This document shows positions 27,005 through 35,623 of a stretch of DNA of 64,000 bases, in pieces; position 1 is the stretch's first letter, and every line of letters begins with the position of its first letter. The notes beneath the pieces are model-generated. The model worked only from the letters and a program-made list of their open reading frames with translations, ran no database searches and was not told the origin of the DNA. Source of the DNA: JAXDJH01 sp034663635 (GTDB lineage Bacteria; Actinomycetota; CADDZG01; WHSQ01); the NCBI GenBank assembly GCA_034663635.1, contig JAXDJH010000008.1, forward strand, positions 145,893 to 209,892, in the 5' to 3' direction. The translations under genes and the position numbers were made by a program.

Positions 27005-27961
27005 GTGGAGGAATGGTTGGTTTCGCAGGCGGGGCTCGTCAAGGCCACGGGGTCCGAGGCGCCCTTGGACGGCTTCACGTGGGTGGATGTGGACGCCCCG
27101 GACGAGGCGGAGATCGCAGGATTGAAGGAACGATTCCCGCTGACCGACGACGTGGCCGCGGACCTGGTGGGCCGGACGATGGTGCCCAAGGTCGACCACT
27201 ATCCGGGCGGGGTCGAGATCGTGATCCACGACCTCGATGAGGAGGGTCACCTCCTTGAACTCGACATGTGCATCGGCGCCGACCACCTGATCACGGTGCA
27301 TGGCCCCCTCACAGAGGGGGTGGATCTCGCCAAAGCTCTCGCAACAGCTCAGGCTGAGATCGGCGCGATCAGAGACGGAAAGGCGCGACCGGCATCGCCC
27401 TCCGAGCTCGCGGGCGGCATCATCGGGCGGATCTGCGAATCCCTCGAACACCTCATCCGGGTATCAGCGGGAAAAGCCGGGGTGCTCGATCGACGACTTC
27501 GCGCCGGCCAGACGGGAAACCCAGAGGCTTTCCTCGACGAGCTATTCAGCGTCCGCCATGACCTGGTAACGATCGGCAATCGGGCGGCCCAGAACCGGGA
27601 AGCGTGCGTCTCCGCTGCCGAGTTCCTGCGAACGCGCGCGGGACAAGACGGAACGGTTTTCGACGCACTTGCCGCCCGATTCGCTCACGTACGCACCTTG
27701 TGCGACGGGGAGAAGGAGTTCCAGCAAGGATTGGTCGACTATTACGAGCACCTGACCGCCACGAGGATGAACATCGCGATGGAGAGGCTCGCGTTGATCA
27801 CTGCGCTGGCTCTCCCGGTCACTGCGGTGGCATCCCTCTACGGAATGAACATCATCGTGAACTACCAGACCGACGTGCCGCACCTGATCGTGCTCCTAGG
27901 GATCTTGTTTGGGGTGATGGCCGCGATGTTCGTCTGGGCCCGGAAGCACGGCTGGTGGTGA
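27005..27961 (+). CDS. corA: CorA-type magnesium/cobalt channel
   Basis: 318 residues from a GTG start. A large cytoplasmic domain (1-255) with long helices is followed by two C-terminal membrane segments. The selectivity motif GMN is at 280-282 (LYGMNI), at the end of the first segment. It should form a pentameric divalent-cation channel. The loop after GMN lacks the usual MPE(L) continuation and reads IIVNYQTDVP, so it belongs to a divergent CorA subgroup. It is convergent with the copper operon, 9 nt between stops. Confidence 0.92.
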   Translation: MEEWLVSQAGLVKATGSEAPLDGFTWVDVDAPDEAEIAGLKERFPLTDDVAADLVGRTMVPKVDHYPGGVEIVIHDLDEEGHLLELDMCIGADHLITVHGPLTEGVDLAKALATAQAEIGAIRDGKARPASPSELAGGIIGRICESLEHLIRVSAGKAGVLDRRLRAGQTGNPEAFLDELFSVRHDLVTIGNRAAQNREACVSAAEFLRTRAGQDGTVFDALAARFAHVRTLCDGEKEFQQGLVDYYEHLTATRMNIAMERLALITALALPVTAVASLYGMNIIVNYQTDVPHLIVLLGILFGVMAAMFVWARKHGWW

Positions 27962-27970
27962 TGGTTCCCG

Positions 27971-28513
27971 CTACTCGACGGTGACGGTGACTGTGTCGCG
28001 AACGGGTGGCGAGTAAGCCGCATGGTTAGGGTCTACAAGCTCCGCCGTTATCTCGTGCTCTCCCGGCTTCAGCGTGACTTCGGTCGATGTTTTGTAAGGC
28101 ATCTGATCCAGCTTGCCGTCGATGTAGATGTGGATGTGCGATCCGGCTTCGTTCGCGGACCCCGCCACATCCTGTCCCTTAACGGTCACCGAGACCTGGA
28201 TCGGACCCGCAGGGAGGCTGGCGCCCTCACCGGGGGAAGCTATCTGGATCGTCGCGTTGGTAGAGCTCGAGCCTCCCGTTAGCTGCGGCAGAGCGAACGA
28301 CGCAACGCCGAGCACTAGGCCGGCGACGATGGGAACGATCCAGCCCGCACGCGTCACCTCGCCGCGCGATCTAACTAAGAGCCCATAGACGAGGACGACC
28401 CCCGCCACCAGCAACAGCTCCAGCTCCACTCCGCTACCCGGCCCCACCGCATGGGCGAAAACGGGCGTGAATGAAGCCGGCATGCCGGCGGCGAGGGCCG
28501 CTCCTCCAAGCAT
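27971..28513 (-). CDS. Membrane protein with an Ig-like outer domain
   Basis: 180 residues. Two or three membrane segments lie in the first 80 residues (around 30-47 and 59-77); the rest is a beta-rich outer domain with the phrase SHIHIYIDGKLDQMPYKTS and the ending TVTVTVE, which resembles DUF4399-like or gallate-decorating Ig folds, but the match is weak. Histidines in SHIHIY could bind metal. It follows the YcnI gene with a 1-nt overlap, so it is the last gene of the copper operon. Role unknown. Confidence 0.75.
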   Translation of the reverse strand: MLGGAALAAGMPASFTPVFAHAVGPGSGVELELLLVAGVVLVYGLLVRSRGEVTRAGWIVPIVAGLVLGVASFALPQLTGGSSSTNATIQIASPGEGASLPAGPIQVSVTVKGQDVAGSANEAGSHIHIYIDGKLDQMPYKTSTEVTLKPGEHEITAELVDPNHAAYSPPVRDTVTVTVE

Positions 28514-29268
28514 CAGGCGCTGCGCTTACTCAGTGAAACGCCGAGTGCTATCAAGCCGAGCAGAGCTCCAGCTCCCCCGAGGATCAGAGGAAGCGAATCG
28601 GAGTCGCCATCATCCTCAGGAACGGTGGTCGCGGTATTCGATCCCGTATCGGTTTGGTCGGGCTGAGCCGCGAGCTGATCCTGGAGATCATCGACGCGAC
28701 CGATCGTCTCTTCGAGCTCGTGAGTGATCTCGTGAACCGTGCCGAGTTCGCCATGGCCCTTGCCCAGCTCGCCGAGCTCGACGAGGGATAGAAGCGGCGC
28801 CGGAGTGTCGGCGTCCTCGGGTCCCGTCCAGCGAACGACTTCGCCACTGGAATAAGTCTGGATCGCCTTGAATTCAAGAGGCTCCTCTCCCGCCGGCATG
28901 GCCGCCGAGAAGGGGAACTCGATGAACTCACCAGGCTGGGCTTCGCCGCCCGTCCACGTCACTGTGCCTACCGCCTCCTTCAACGATTCTCCGAAAGCCT
29001 CGAGAGGCTCGTCGAGCTTCTGCATCTTCACGTCTCTAGTCCAGCCTTCAACGTCCATGAAGCTGACGAACGCCATCGGCGGGAACTGAACCTCGACCTT
29101 AACCGTGCTTGCGTCATCTCTTTCATTTGGAACCCTGACAACGAACCGTGAGAACGATTCCGCGACGGCTTCGTTCGGCTGGATCGTCACGTGCGCGAAC
29201 GCCGGCGCGGCCACCGCGAGGCTGATCACCGCGGCCGCCCCTGCTGCAAACAATCTCTTTTTCAACAC
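28513..29268 (-). CDS. YcnI-like (DUF1775) copper-associated protein
   Basis: 251 residues. A signal peptide ends at AFA|H so that His26 becomes the mature N-terminus (HVTIQP), the feature that lets YcnI bind copper. The DUF1775 domain spans 26-165, including VRVPNERDD and WTGGEAQPGEFIEFPF. A helical spacer follows, then an acidic linker and a C-terminal membrane anchor (about 228-246) with a basic tail. It sits between CopC-CopD and a small membrane protein, matching the ycnKJI arrangement of other bacteria. Confidence 0.92.
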   Translation of the reverse strand: MLKKRLFAAGAAAVISLAVAAPAFAHVTIQPNEAVAESFSRFVVRVPNERDDASTVKVEVQFPPMAFVSFMDVEGWTRDVKMQKLDEPLEAFGESLKEAVGTVTWTGGEAQPGEFIEFPFSAAMPAGEEPLEFKAIQTYSSGEVVRWTGPEDADTPAPLLSLVELGELGKGHGELGTVHEITHELEETIGRVDDLQDQLAAQPDQTDTGSNTATTVPEDDGDSDSLPLILGGAGALLGLIALGVSLSKRSA

Positions 29269-29276
29269 AATCTCCT

Positions 29277-31037
29277 TTATCCGTTCACTTCGACTACGAA
29301 AGTTGCCCGCTCCTCATCGAAGCGGTTGATCCGAGCTACTACTTCGATCTCCCATCGCCCAGGCACGGAAAGTTGGTTCCCCTGAACCACGTAGTGGCCG
29401 GCTGCCAGCTTCTTGCCGTCGGCGACGATCGGACCGATCCCTTGGTCCGGCTTCCTGAAAAGGACGGTCATCTGCTTGATGACGGTTGGAGATCCCGTTG
29501 CGGTGGTCGCCGTCAGATGGACCTCGTTCTCGCCAACCTTGTTCGGCGTGACGATGATGTCGAGCTTGTCCTCGTTGAGTGCGACCTGAGTCGTGAAGGG
29601 ACCTGAAACGCCCGCTTCCGTGCGAGCCGGCGCAAGACTTACAAGTACTGCCGTTAATACGAGCACGACTGCGCCCAGCGCGACCTCAGCGCCGACGAGA
29701 CGTCGAAGCTTCTCCAGCGCACCTGTTGCTCCTGGAGCGACGGCCGCCTCGATCCTCGGCTTCAACGTGCGGTTGTTGATCACGCCAAGCACGAGGGCCG
29801 GGATGAACACGGCGACCTTTGCGAGAAGTACCCACCCATAGGTGGCTGCCGTTAAGGCTCTTAGTGCGCCTACCTCGACCCAACCGCGGTAGACCCCACT
29901 AACCACCAACACGACGATCGAGATCACCGCGAGGTCTGAGAACCTCGTTACAACAGAGCCCAGCCTTGCGGCTGGCTCCTCGTCACCGACCGTCCTCACC
30001 GCCGGAAATGCCGCAAACACGAGCAGCACCAAACCGCCGATCCAGGCCGCTGCCGCGCCGACATGTGCCGTATCCGTTGCGATGTTGACGGCGATCGGCG
30101 AGGTGGTCCCTGCGTGGCCGGCCAATCCGGGCGTCGAGATAAGCGCGATCAAGATCGCACCTCCCGACACTGCCGCCCACAGCGGAAGTCGTCGCCGTGT
30201 GCCGGCCGCACCAACGCTCGCAGTGTCCGAGCGCATTGTGCGATCCCCGATCAGGAACCACCACAGCGCGAGAAGTCCCAGAAGCACGATCTTGGCGATC
30301 GCGACCTTGCCGTAGCGCGTTGACGCGACCTCTCCGAGAACTGTCGGAGATAGGGCTCCCCCGAGCGAGTAGCCGCCCGCGACAGAGCCCTGGAGCACGA
30401 AGCCCGCGACAGTGGCTATCGCTGCGGCGATCCAGGCTCCTCTTGCGATCGTCGTCCATCGCGCGGCGAAGCGCTGCTCGGCTTCGTCCGACCCGATCGG
30501 GCTCTTCCGCCACACGTTGAAGGCGAAGATCCCTCCACCCGCCAGAACGATCAGCGCGCTGAAGTTCAGCCATCGGGCCAGCCCGAATAGAGCTGATTCA
30601 AAGGGTCTTCCGCTGTCGAAGAACGGCGGGAGCTGAGGTGCGCGTGCTCCTCGCTCTTTGACGTGGAACACGAACGCCTCGGTGATCGCGTGACCGTCCG
30701 CCGAAACTACGCGCCAGGCGACCGTGTATGTCCCCTTCGGAAGGTTGGGCTTAAGCGCTACTTGGACCTCGTCGGCGCGACCTTCGACGTGGTCGGCGGA
30801 CCCCACATCGACGCGATCGCCATTCGTGTCGAAGACGCGGATAGCGCCAAACGCAACCTCAACCGGCTCGTTGAAGCGGATCAGAACGCGTTCGGGTGAC
30901 TCGGGAACGATCTCGTCGATCCCGGGTTGGGTCTCTTCAACTATCGCGTGTGCCGACGCTGCCTGTGGGAACGCGAGGATCCCGAAACATGCAATCGCCA
31001 GCGCCGCGTGTAAGGCGCTTTTGAATGTTTTCGACAT
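29277..31037 (-). CDS. CopC-CopD fusion, copper-handling protein
   Basis: 586 residues. A signal peptide (1-29) ends at ASA|H, leaving His30 as the N-terminal copper ligand of the CopC domain (30-127; second ligand region SADGHAITEAFVFHV). Eight or so membrane helices of the CopD type follow (about 155-445), and a C-terminal beta domain (460-585) resembles a FixH/YtkA-like fold. Such fusions (YcnJ) take up copper. It is in the operon with ycnI, a small membrane protein and a methyltransferase. No CsoR or YcnK regulator is nearby. Confidence 0.93.
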   Translation of the reverse strand: MSKTFKSALHAALAIACFGILAFPQAASAHAIVEETQPGIDEIVPESPERVLIRFNEPVEVAFGAIRVFDTNGDRVDVGSADHVEGRADEVQVALKPNLPKGTYTVAWRVVSADGHAITEAFVFHVKERGARAPQLPPFFDSGRPFESALFGLARWLNFSALIVLAGGGIFAFNVWRKSPIGSDEAEQRFAARWTTIARGAWIAAAIATVAGFVLQGSVAGGYSLGGALSPTVLGEVASTRYGKVAIAKIVLLGLLALWWFLIGDRTMRSDTASVGAAGTRRRLPLWAAVSGGAILIALISTPGLAGHAGTTSPIAVNIATDTAHVGAAAAWIGGLVLLVFAAFPAVRTVGDEEPAARLGSVVTRFSDLAVISIVVLVVSGVYRGWVEVGALRALTAATYGWVLLAKVAVFIPALVLGVINNRTLKPRIEAAVAPGATGALEKLRRLVGAEVALGAVVLVLTAVLVSLAPARTEAGVSGPFTTQVALNEDKLDIIVTPNKVGENEVHLTATTATGSPTVIKQMTVLFRKPDQGIGPIVADGKKLAAGHYVVQGNQLSVPGRWEIEVVARINRFDEERATFVVEVNG

Positions 31038-31097
31038 ATAGGTCCATCCGCGGTGCCGGCAAGCGAACGCTTGCCGGTGGTGCCCGTTTTGAAGTTC

Positions 31098-31682
31098 TTA
31101 CGCGGGGACCGGCGGACCTCTGACGCTCCCGGCGCCCGTCGCGACTTCGTACAGCGGGCTTCGTCCGGATGGGATGGAAACTGGAAGTCGGGTGGCTCCG
31201 CGGCGACTGCGCGCTCGTATGCGACGCAGGACTGCGACAACGCTGGAGGTGAGGAGTGCAAGCAGGGCGGCCCCGAGCGCAGCGAACAAGATCTGCAGAA
31301 GCAGTCCTGTCAGCACCGCTGGATCGTTAAAGATCTGCGCCACCCCGCCGGATGCCAAACGTTCCGACACCTCCAGCGCGATGAAGCCCGACATCTGAAG
31401 GGCCACTAACCGCCAAAACACACCGGTGACTGAAGGAGGGTGCAGCTGTTTCCGTTCGCTCACGAGTCCCGACAGATAGAGGGCGAGGCCTCCCACCAGG
31501 AGGGCGATGGCGCCGACGACCACGAACGACCAGTGCTCGTGTCCTGTCGACGCAAGGTGCTCTAGGCGAGCGTGGGGGTCGCGATCGGCGAGCGCATAAC
31601 CGAAGCCATGCGCGACCACGATCCCAGCGGCCGCAAGGCCTCCGAGCACTACACGTCTTGCGGCGGGTTTGCCCGATCTCAT
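31098..31682 (-). CDS. Integral membrane protein of the copper operon
   Basis: 194 residues with four predicted membrane segments (about 10-30, 49-71, 87-105 and 119-145) and a basic, low-complexity tail. HEHWSF at the start of the second helix and EHL before it supply histidines that might bind metal. No family is recognised with certainty. It begins 9 nt after the methyltransferase stop and ends 60 nt before copCD, so it is probably co-transcribed with both. Confidence 0.75.
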   Translation of the reverse strand: MRSGKPAARRVVLGGLAAAGIVVAHGFGYALADRDPHARLEHLASTGHEHWSFVVVGAIALLVGGLALYLSGLVSERKQLHPPSVTGVFWRLVALQMSGFIALEVSERLASGGVAQIFNDPAVLTGLLLQILFAALGAALLALLTSSVVAVLRRIRARSRRGATRLPVSIPSGRSPLYEVATGAGSVRGPPVPA

Positions 31683-31691
31683 CAGGGAAGG

Positions 31692-32492
31692 TTATCTCCC
31701 GGAAGGGATTTCACCTGTTAGGCGAACCACGTAGCGCCACGGTTGGATGGACCCTTCTCGTAGGACTCTGCTGAAACGATCGAGCTCGGCCCCCACCGCT
31801 ACATGTCTCGAGTCGCCGGCGTGGCGAGCCGCCACATGGGCCCGCACTCTCTTGACCGCATCTCCCCACTCGTCCGGAGCCGGAGGCAAGTCGGGCACCG
31901 GCCCCGCATCGAGGATCTCGAAGGCCCTCTCGGAGAAGATCTCGTCGAGCGTCTCGGACCTCACGAACTCGTCCGAGGCCGGCGGGTCTTTGATCTCGTC
32001 TGTAACACTGACGTGAACGAAAACGACGGCGACCGAACCGGTCACAAGTACGCGTCGTAGCTCGTCGATTACCGATCCCTTGTCATGAACCATCTCCAAC
32101 ACGCCCACGACCCACGCTCCCTCGAACGACTTCGATGTGAGTGGAAGAGCCGAGATGCTTCCCACGCAGGCGGAGACGTCGGGGAACAACGAGCCGGCGA
32201 CGCGGACCTGCTCCTCCATGACATCCACGCCGATCACTTGAACGTCGCGGGTTCGGCGGAGCCATTCCCCGGGCCCGCCCATCCCACAGCCGAGATCGAG
32301 GACGCGCGCTCCGGGCGCTGGATCGAATCCTCGGACGAGATGTTCGAAAAGAGCGGGGTTGCCGGTCCCTCGGCAGGCGACCGGCAAGGGGTCGTCGAGA
32401 CCGAGGTCGGCGATGGCGTCGGCCATCCAACGCGTGTAGATGCCGAACTCAAGAGTTAAGGAGTCTCTTTCGTCTCCCCTAGCGCGCTCCAC
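31692..32492 (-). CDS. Class I SAM-dependent methyltransferase
   Basis: 266 residues from a GTG start. The SAM-binding motif is VLDLGCGMGGPGEWL (about 64-78), followed by the acidic end of strand 2 in VIGVDVMEEQ and motif IV-like GAWVVGVLEMV. The overall pattern fits a small-molecule methyltransferase (Methyltransf_11 group). It is first in the operon with the copper genes, which suggests a thiol, metal-binding ligand or lipid substrate, but that is a guess. Confidence 0.85.
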   Translation of the reverse strand: MERARGDERDSLTLEFGIYTRWMADAIADLGLDDPLPVACRGTGNPALFEHLVRGFDPAPGARVLDLGCGMGGPGEWLRRTRDVQVIGVDVMEEQVRVAGSLFPDVSACVGSISALPLTSKSFEGAWVVGVLEMVHDKGSVIDELRRVLVTGSVAVVFVHVSVTDEIKDPPASDEFVRSETLDEIFSERAFEILDAGPVPDLPPAPDEWGDAVKRVRAHVAARHAGDSRHVAVGAELDRFSRVLREGSIQPWRYVVRLTGEIPSGR

Positions 32493-32519
32493 ATGGGCGA
32501 GCTTAGAGATGTTTGGAGA

Positions 32520-33071
32520 TCAGTCGACGACGGATTGAAGAGCCTCTACGAGGTTCTCTGTAGGCGCGGCCTTCTCCACGAGGCCATCCACGTTCTCGTC
32601 CTTGAGCTCATCGGCAAAGAGCTTGGCGAAAGCCGTGTACACGACGATCTTCACGTCGGGCCACTGTTCCTTGATCTTTCGGATGGCGGTTATGCCGTCG
32701 ACGCGGGGCATCGCAAGGTCCATGACGATCGCGTCCGGACGTTGCGCCGCCGTGGCCTCGACCGCCTCATCCCCATCGGCTGCCTCGCCGACCACCGCGA
32801 ACCCGCTTGGCTCGAGCATGAGCTGGGTCAGCATGCGGACGTCATCTGAGTCGTCGACCAAGAGGACCCGCGGGGCTTCTCGTTCGATCTGGTCCAAGAA
32901 GGAGCGCTTTCCGAGCTCGAGCGCCTCAACGAAGGACTTGTCCTTGAGTGCCAGGAGGGCCGCATTTATGGCGTTTCCCCGGGCGCGACGGTCCTGGACG
33001 GCCGCTTTCAACTCAAGCATCCAGCCGTAAAGCTCCGCTACGAGCTCGTTGGGGTCTTTGTCCTCTTCCAT
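32520..33071 (-). CDS. Response regulator, receiver domain with a helical N-terminal extension
   Basis: 183 residues from the ATG at 33071; the frame is open further upstream. Residues 1-65 are helical and unassigned; the receiver domain is 66-183 with acidic pair D73/D74, phosphoacceptor D118 (IVMDLAMP) and a conserved Thr in VVYTAF. The usual lysine near the end is present in VEKAAP. No DNA-binding output follows, so it may act by protein contact. No histidine kinase is nearby. Confidence 0.88.
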   Translation of the reverse strand: MEEDKDPNELVAELYGWMLELKAAVQDRRARGNAINAALLALKDKSFVEALELGKRSFLDQIEREAPRVLLVDDSDDVRMLTQLMLEPSGFAVVGEAADGDEAVEATAAQRPDAIVMDLAMPRVDGITAIRKIKEQWPDVKIVVYTAFAKLFADELKDENVDGLVEKAAPTENLVEALQSVVD

Positions 33072-33168
33072 CCGATTCTGCCCAACTCCCAGTTTCTTGG
33101 CGCGAGTTACTGGAACCCGCGCTCGGTTCAACGATAATCATCGGAAGCCAACAGGAGGTTCTGAAGCC

Positions 33169-33459
33169 TTGTTACGAACTCGTATGTTTTGCCTGGTCGC
33201 CGCCGCCTTTCTCTCGGCCTGCTCCTTCTCTTTCGGCAGCAGCAACCTCAACACCGACAAGCTCGAGACCGAGGTCAAGAACGGGATCGAGAACCAACTC
33301 GACCTCACAGGGATCACCGTGACGTGCCCGGATGACGTGAAGATCGAGAAGGACAACAACTTCACCTGCACCGCCGAGGACGATCAAGGCACCTCACGGA
33401 CCGTGAACGTGACCCAGGACGATGACGAGGGAAACATCAGCTGGGAGCTAGGCGACTGA
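33169..33459 (+). CDS. DUF4333 lipoprotein
   Basis: 96 residues from a TTG start at 33169 with ACAGGAGG ten bases upstream; an ATG at 33184 is the alternative. A lipobox LSAC marks a lipoprotein anchored at the membrane. The mature part matches DUF4333, a small actinobacterial domain (KVKNGIENQL-like helix, then ITVTCPDDVKIEKDNNFTC with a Cys pair and a beta hairpin). Function unknown. The stop overlaps the next gene. Confidence 0.85.
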   Translation: MLRTRMFCLVAAAFLSACSFSFGSSNLNTDKLETEVKNGIENQLDLTGITVTCPDDVKIEKDNNFTCTAEDDQGTSRTVNVTQDDDEGNISWELGD

Positions 33460-33764
33460 GCGACCTGTCCATCGGCTCGGAGGACTCCCTCCTCTCGATC
33501 GCCTCCCAGGGCTCCATCCTGTCCATCGGATCCGTGGGCTCGGCCCTGTCCATCGGCTCGGTCGGATCGTTCGCTTCGGCCTTCTCGGTCGGATCTTTCG
33601 CATCCTTCGGATCGCTCCTATCGGATCGGTCGGCTCTCTCAGCGATGTCATCGCGAGCCATGAGATCGGTGATGGGACGAGAGGCGACGGCCCAAGAGCT
33701 GACCGTCATGGGTTTGGCTCTGATCGCAGCAGGGGCGGCAATCGCCCTATCCGGGCGCCGCTGA
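33456..33764 (+). CDS. SIGS-repeat membrane protein, probable CTG start
   Basis: 102 residues if translation begins at CTG 33456. The frame has no ATG, GTG or TTG until GTG 33534, but the repeat already runs upstream of that codon: LSIGS, LSIAS, LSIGSVGS, LSIGSVGSFAS, FSVGSFASFGS and LSAMSS recur every 5-10 residues. The CTG overlaps the DUF4333 stop as CTGA, and GGGAG lies eight bases upstream, as in a normal ATGA coupling. Repeats end near residue 65; a membrane segment (about 83-98) closes the protein. Such hydrophobic-Ser-Gly repeats could form a beta-solenoid (inference). Confidence 0.65.
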   Translation: MSDLSIGSEDSLLSIASQGSILSIGSVGSALSIGSVGSFASAFSVGSFASFGSLLSDRSALSAMSSRAMRSVMGREATAQELTVMGLALIAAGAAIALSGRR

Positions 33765-33777
33765 CTTAGCCGGCCCG

Positions 33778-33801
33778 GACCCCTTCTTCAGGGGTCCTCG
33801 G
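33778..33801 (+). terminator. Hairpin after the SIGS gene
   Basis: GGACCCC and GGGGTCC form a seven-pair stem with a TTCTTCA loop. There is no T run after it, so termination may be weak or factor-assisted. Confidence 0.4.
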
Positions 33802-33878
33802 GGAGGAATGCCCCCAAAAGGGGCGAACCCACACCCATCCCGCGAGGTCGCCCTCGCCGCGCCCAGGAGGACCACCAC

Positions 33879-35609
33879 ATGAACAAGTCACGCACAGTCG
33901 TCGCTTTGGCCCTGGCGGCGGTGATGGCATCCGCCTTCATCGGAGTTCCGAATGTGGCCGCCCAGGAGGAAGACCTACCGATCTTCCAGGTGGGATCGGC
34001 CGTCGTCGACATCAATCCCGCCGCGCCTCAATATCTAGGTGGCTTCGAGAACCTCGCCCACCCGACAATGGCCGTGCATGACCCTCTGCAGGCTCGCGCC
34101 TTCACGGTGGCCAATGACGACACCGCGGTCGCCTTTGCGATCGTCGACTCGCAAGGCTGGTTCGCGGGCTACCAGGAAGGCCCCTACGGGATCACCGACG
34201 CGCGCCAGCAGGTCGCGACTTGGCTCAATGGCCACGGCTACCCGGACGCCACCCAGGCCAACGTGATCATCTCTTCGACCCACTCGCACGCGGCCCCCAC
34301 CATCATGGGCATCTGGGGCCCCGTCGACGAGACCTACCTGAAGATGGTCCACGACAACGCGATCGCCTCGATCAAGGAGGCATTCGAGTCCGCTCGTCCG
34401 GCCACGCTTTGGACCGCGAACGCCGATGTCGGCGCCATCGATGGTTCCAACGTCATGCAAACCGACATCTACGACGGTTGGACCGTCGACGGAGACCTGC
34501 CGATCCTCTGGGCACGCGATCCCGGCAACGGCAAGACGATCGCCATGTACGCCAACGTCCCGATCCACGCGGACATCGTCAACGGAGCCGATCCGAAGTA
34601 CGACGAGGTCAGCGCCGACCACATCGGCTTCGCTCGCGTCGAGCTCGAAGATGCGCTAGACGACAACGGCCAAGACGAAGGCAACAGCGACTTCGATCCG
34701 ACGGTCGTCCTCGCGATGGGGACGCTCGGCCGGCAGGAGTCGATCGTCCAGGTCGACGGCTACGAACACGCTTACTACGTTGCCCACCACGTCACCAACG
34801 CGGTGATGCACGCCCTCGAGTCCGCGGCTCCGGTTACGTCGCCGACGCTCGGAGCCGCCGAGCAATACATCGTGGTCCCGGGGGATAACCCGCTCCTCCT
34901 GGCGCTCGTGATGGCGAACGCAGTAGATGGACCATGTACCGATCTCGCGTGTCCGATCGACCGCTCGATCGAACCGCCGTACCTGTACGGCACGGCGTTC
35001 GGGACGTGGGTGACCGCGTTCCGCATCGGAGACGTTGCGTATGTCAGTGAGCCGGGCGAAGCCTTCCCGGAGGTATCCGCGGCGATCCGTGACGCGATCG
35101 GAGCGCAACAGGTTCGACTCATCGGGATGGCTCAGGACCAGCTCGGCTATTACTTCCCGCCGGAGGACGCGACATTCACGACGTTCCCCAACGACGGCGA
35201 CCATCTGATCTACAACTCGAGCCTCGCTCTCGCCGACGAGACCGTCCAGGCTTCGATGCTCGTCGGGAAAGCGCTCGGCTTTGACATCGCTCCGGCTCAC
35301 CCGATGATCGGGATGCAGGATCCGGTCGCCTGGACCAAGCCCGGCGTTCAGTTCTTCCCCGTCGAGCGCTACTCCCACAGCCACACGGTTCGCTTCGTCG
35401 GAGTGACGAACTCGGCCAAGGACGACGCCGCACTCGTTCCAGGCATCGAGTGGGACTTCGGAGACGGAAGCGTGGAACGCGCGGGCGGCGAGGTCAGTCA
35501 CACGTACCAAACCGGGGGGACGTACAACGTCACGGCCACCGTCATCGACGCACAAGGCCGTGAACGGTCGTGGGTGCAGACGGTTTACGTTGGGGAGCCT
35601 GCCTCCTAG
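33879..35609 (+). CDS. Secreted neutral-ceramidase-like protein with a PKD domain
   Basis: 576 residues. A signal peptide ends near VAAQ (residue 29). Residues 34-480 resemble the N-terminal catalytic domain of neutral/alkaline ceramidase: VGSAVVDINP at the start and SSTHSHAAP (132-140) with H135/H137 in place of the zinc-binding HTHSGPGG-type loop, plus NVPIHADIV further on. A PKD domain (about 490-574, with IEWDFGDGS and the closing TVIDAQGRERSW) follows and may bind polysaccharide or protein. It may hydrolyse an amide-linked lipid or another ester/amide outside the cell; substrate unproven. Confidence 0.8.
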   Translation: MNKSRTVVALALAAVMASAFIGVPNVAAQEEDLPIFQVGSAVVDINPAAPQYLGGFENLAHPTMAVHDPLQARAFTVANDDTAVAFAIVDSQGWFAGYQEGPYGITDARQQVATWLNGHGYPDATQANVIISSTHSHAAPTIMGIWGPVDETYLKMVHDNAIASIKEAFESARPATLWTANADVGAIDGSNVMQTDIYDGWTVDGDLPILWARDPGNGKTIAMYANVPIHADIVNGADPKYDEVSADHIGFARVELEDALDDNGQDEGNSDFDPTVVLAMGTLGRQESIVQVDGYEHAYYVAHHVTNAVMHALESAAPVTSPTLGAAEQYIVVPGDNPLLLALVMANAVDGPCTDLACPIDRSIEPPYLYGTAFGTWVTAFRIGDVAYVSEPGEAFPEVSAAIRDAIGAQQVRLIGMAQDQLGYYFPPEDATFTTFPNDGDHLIYNSSLALADETVQASMLVGKALGFDIAPAHPMIGMQDPVAWTKPGVQFFPVERYSHSHTVRFVGVTNSAKDDAALVPGIEWDFGDGSVERAGGEVSHTYQTGGTYNVTATVIDAQGRERSWVQTVYVGEPAS

Positions 35610-35623
35610 AAGAAGAGAGACCT

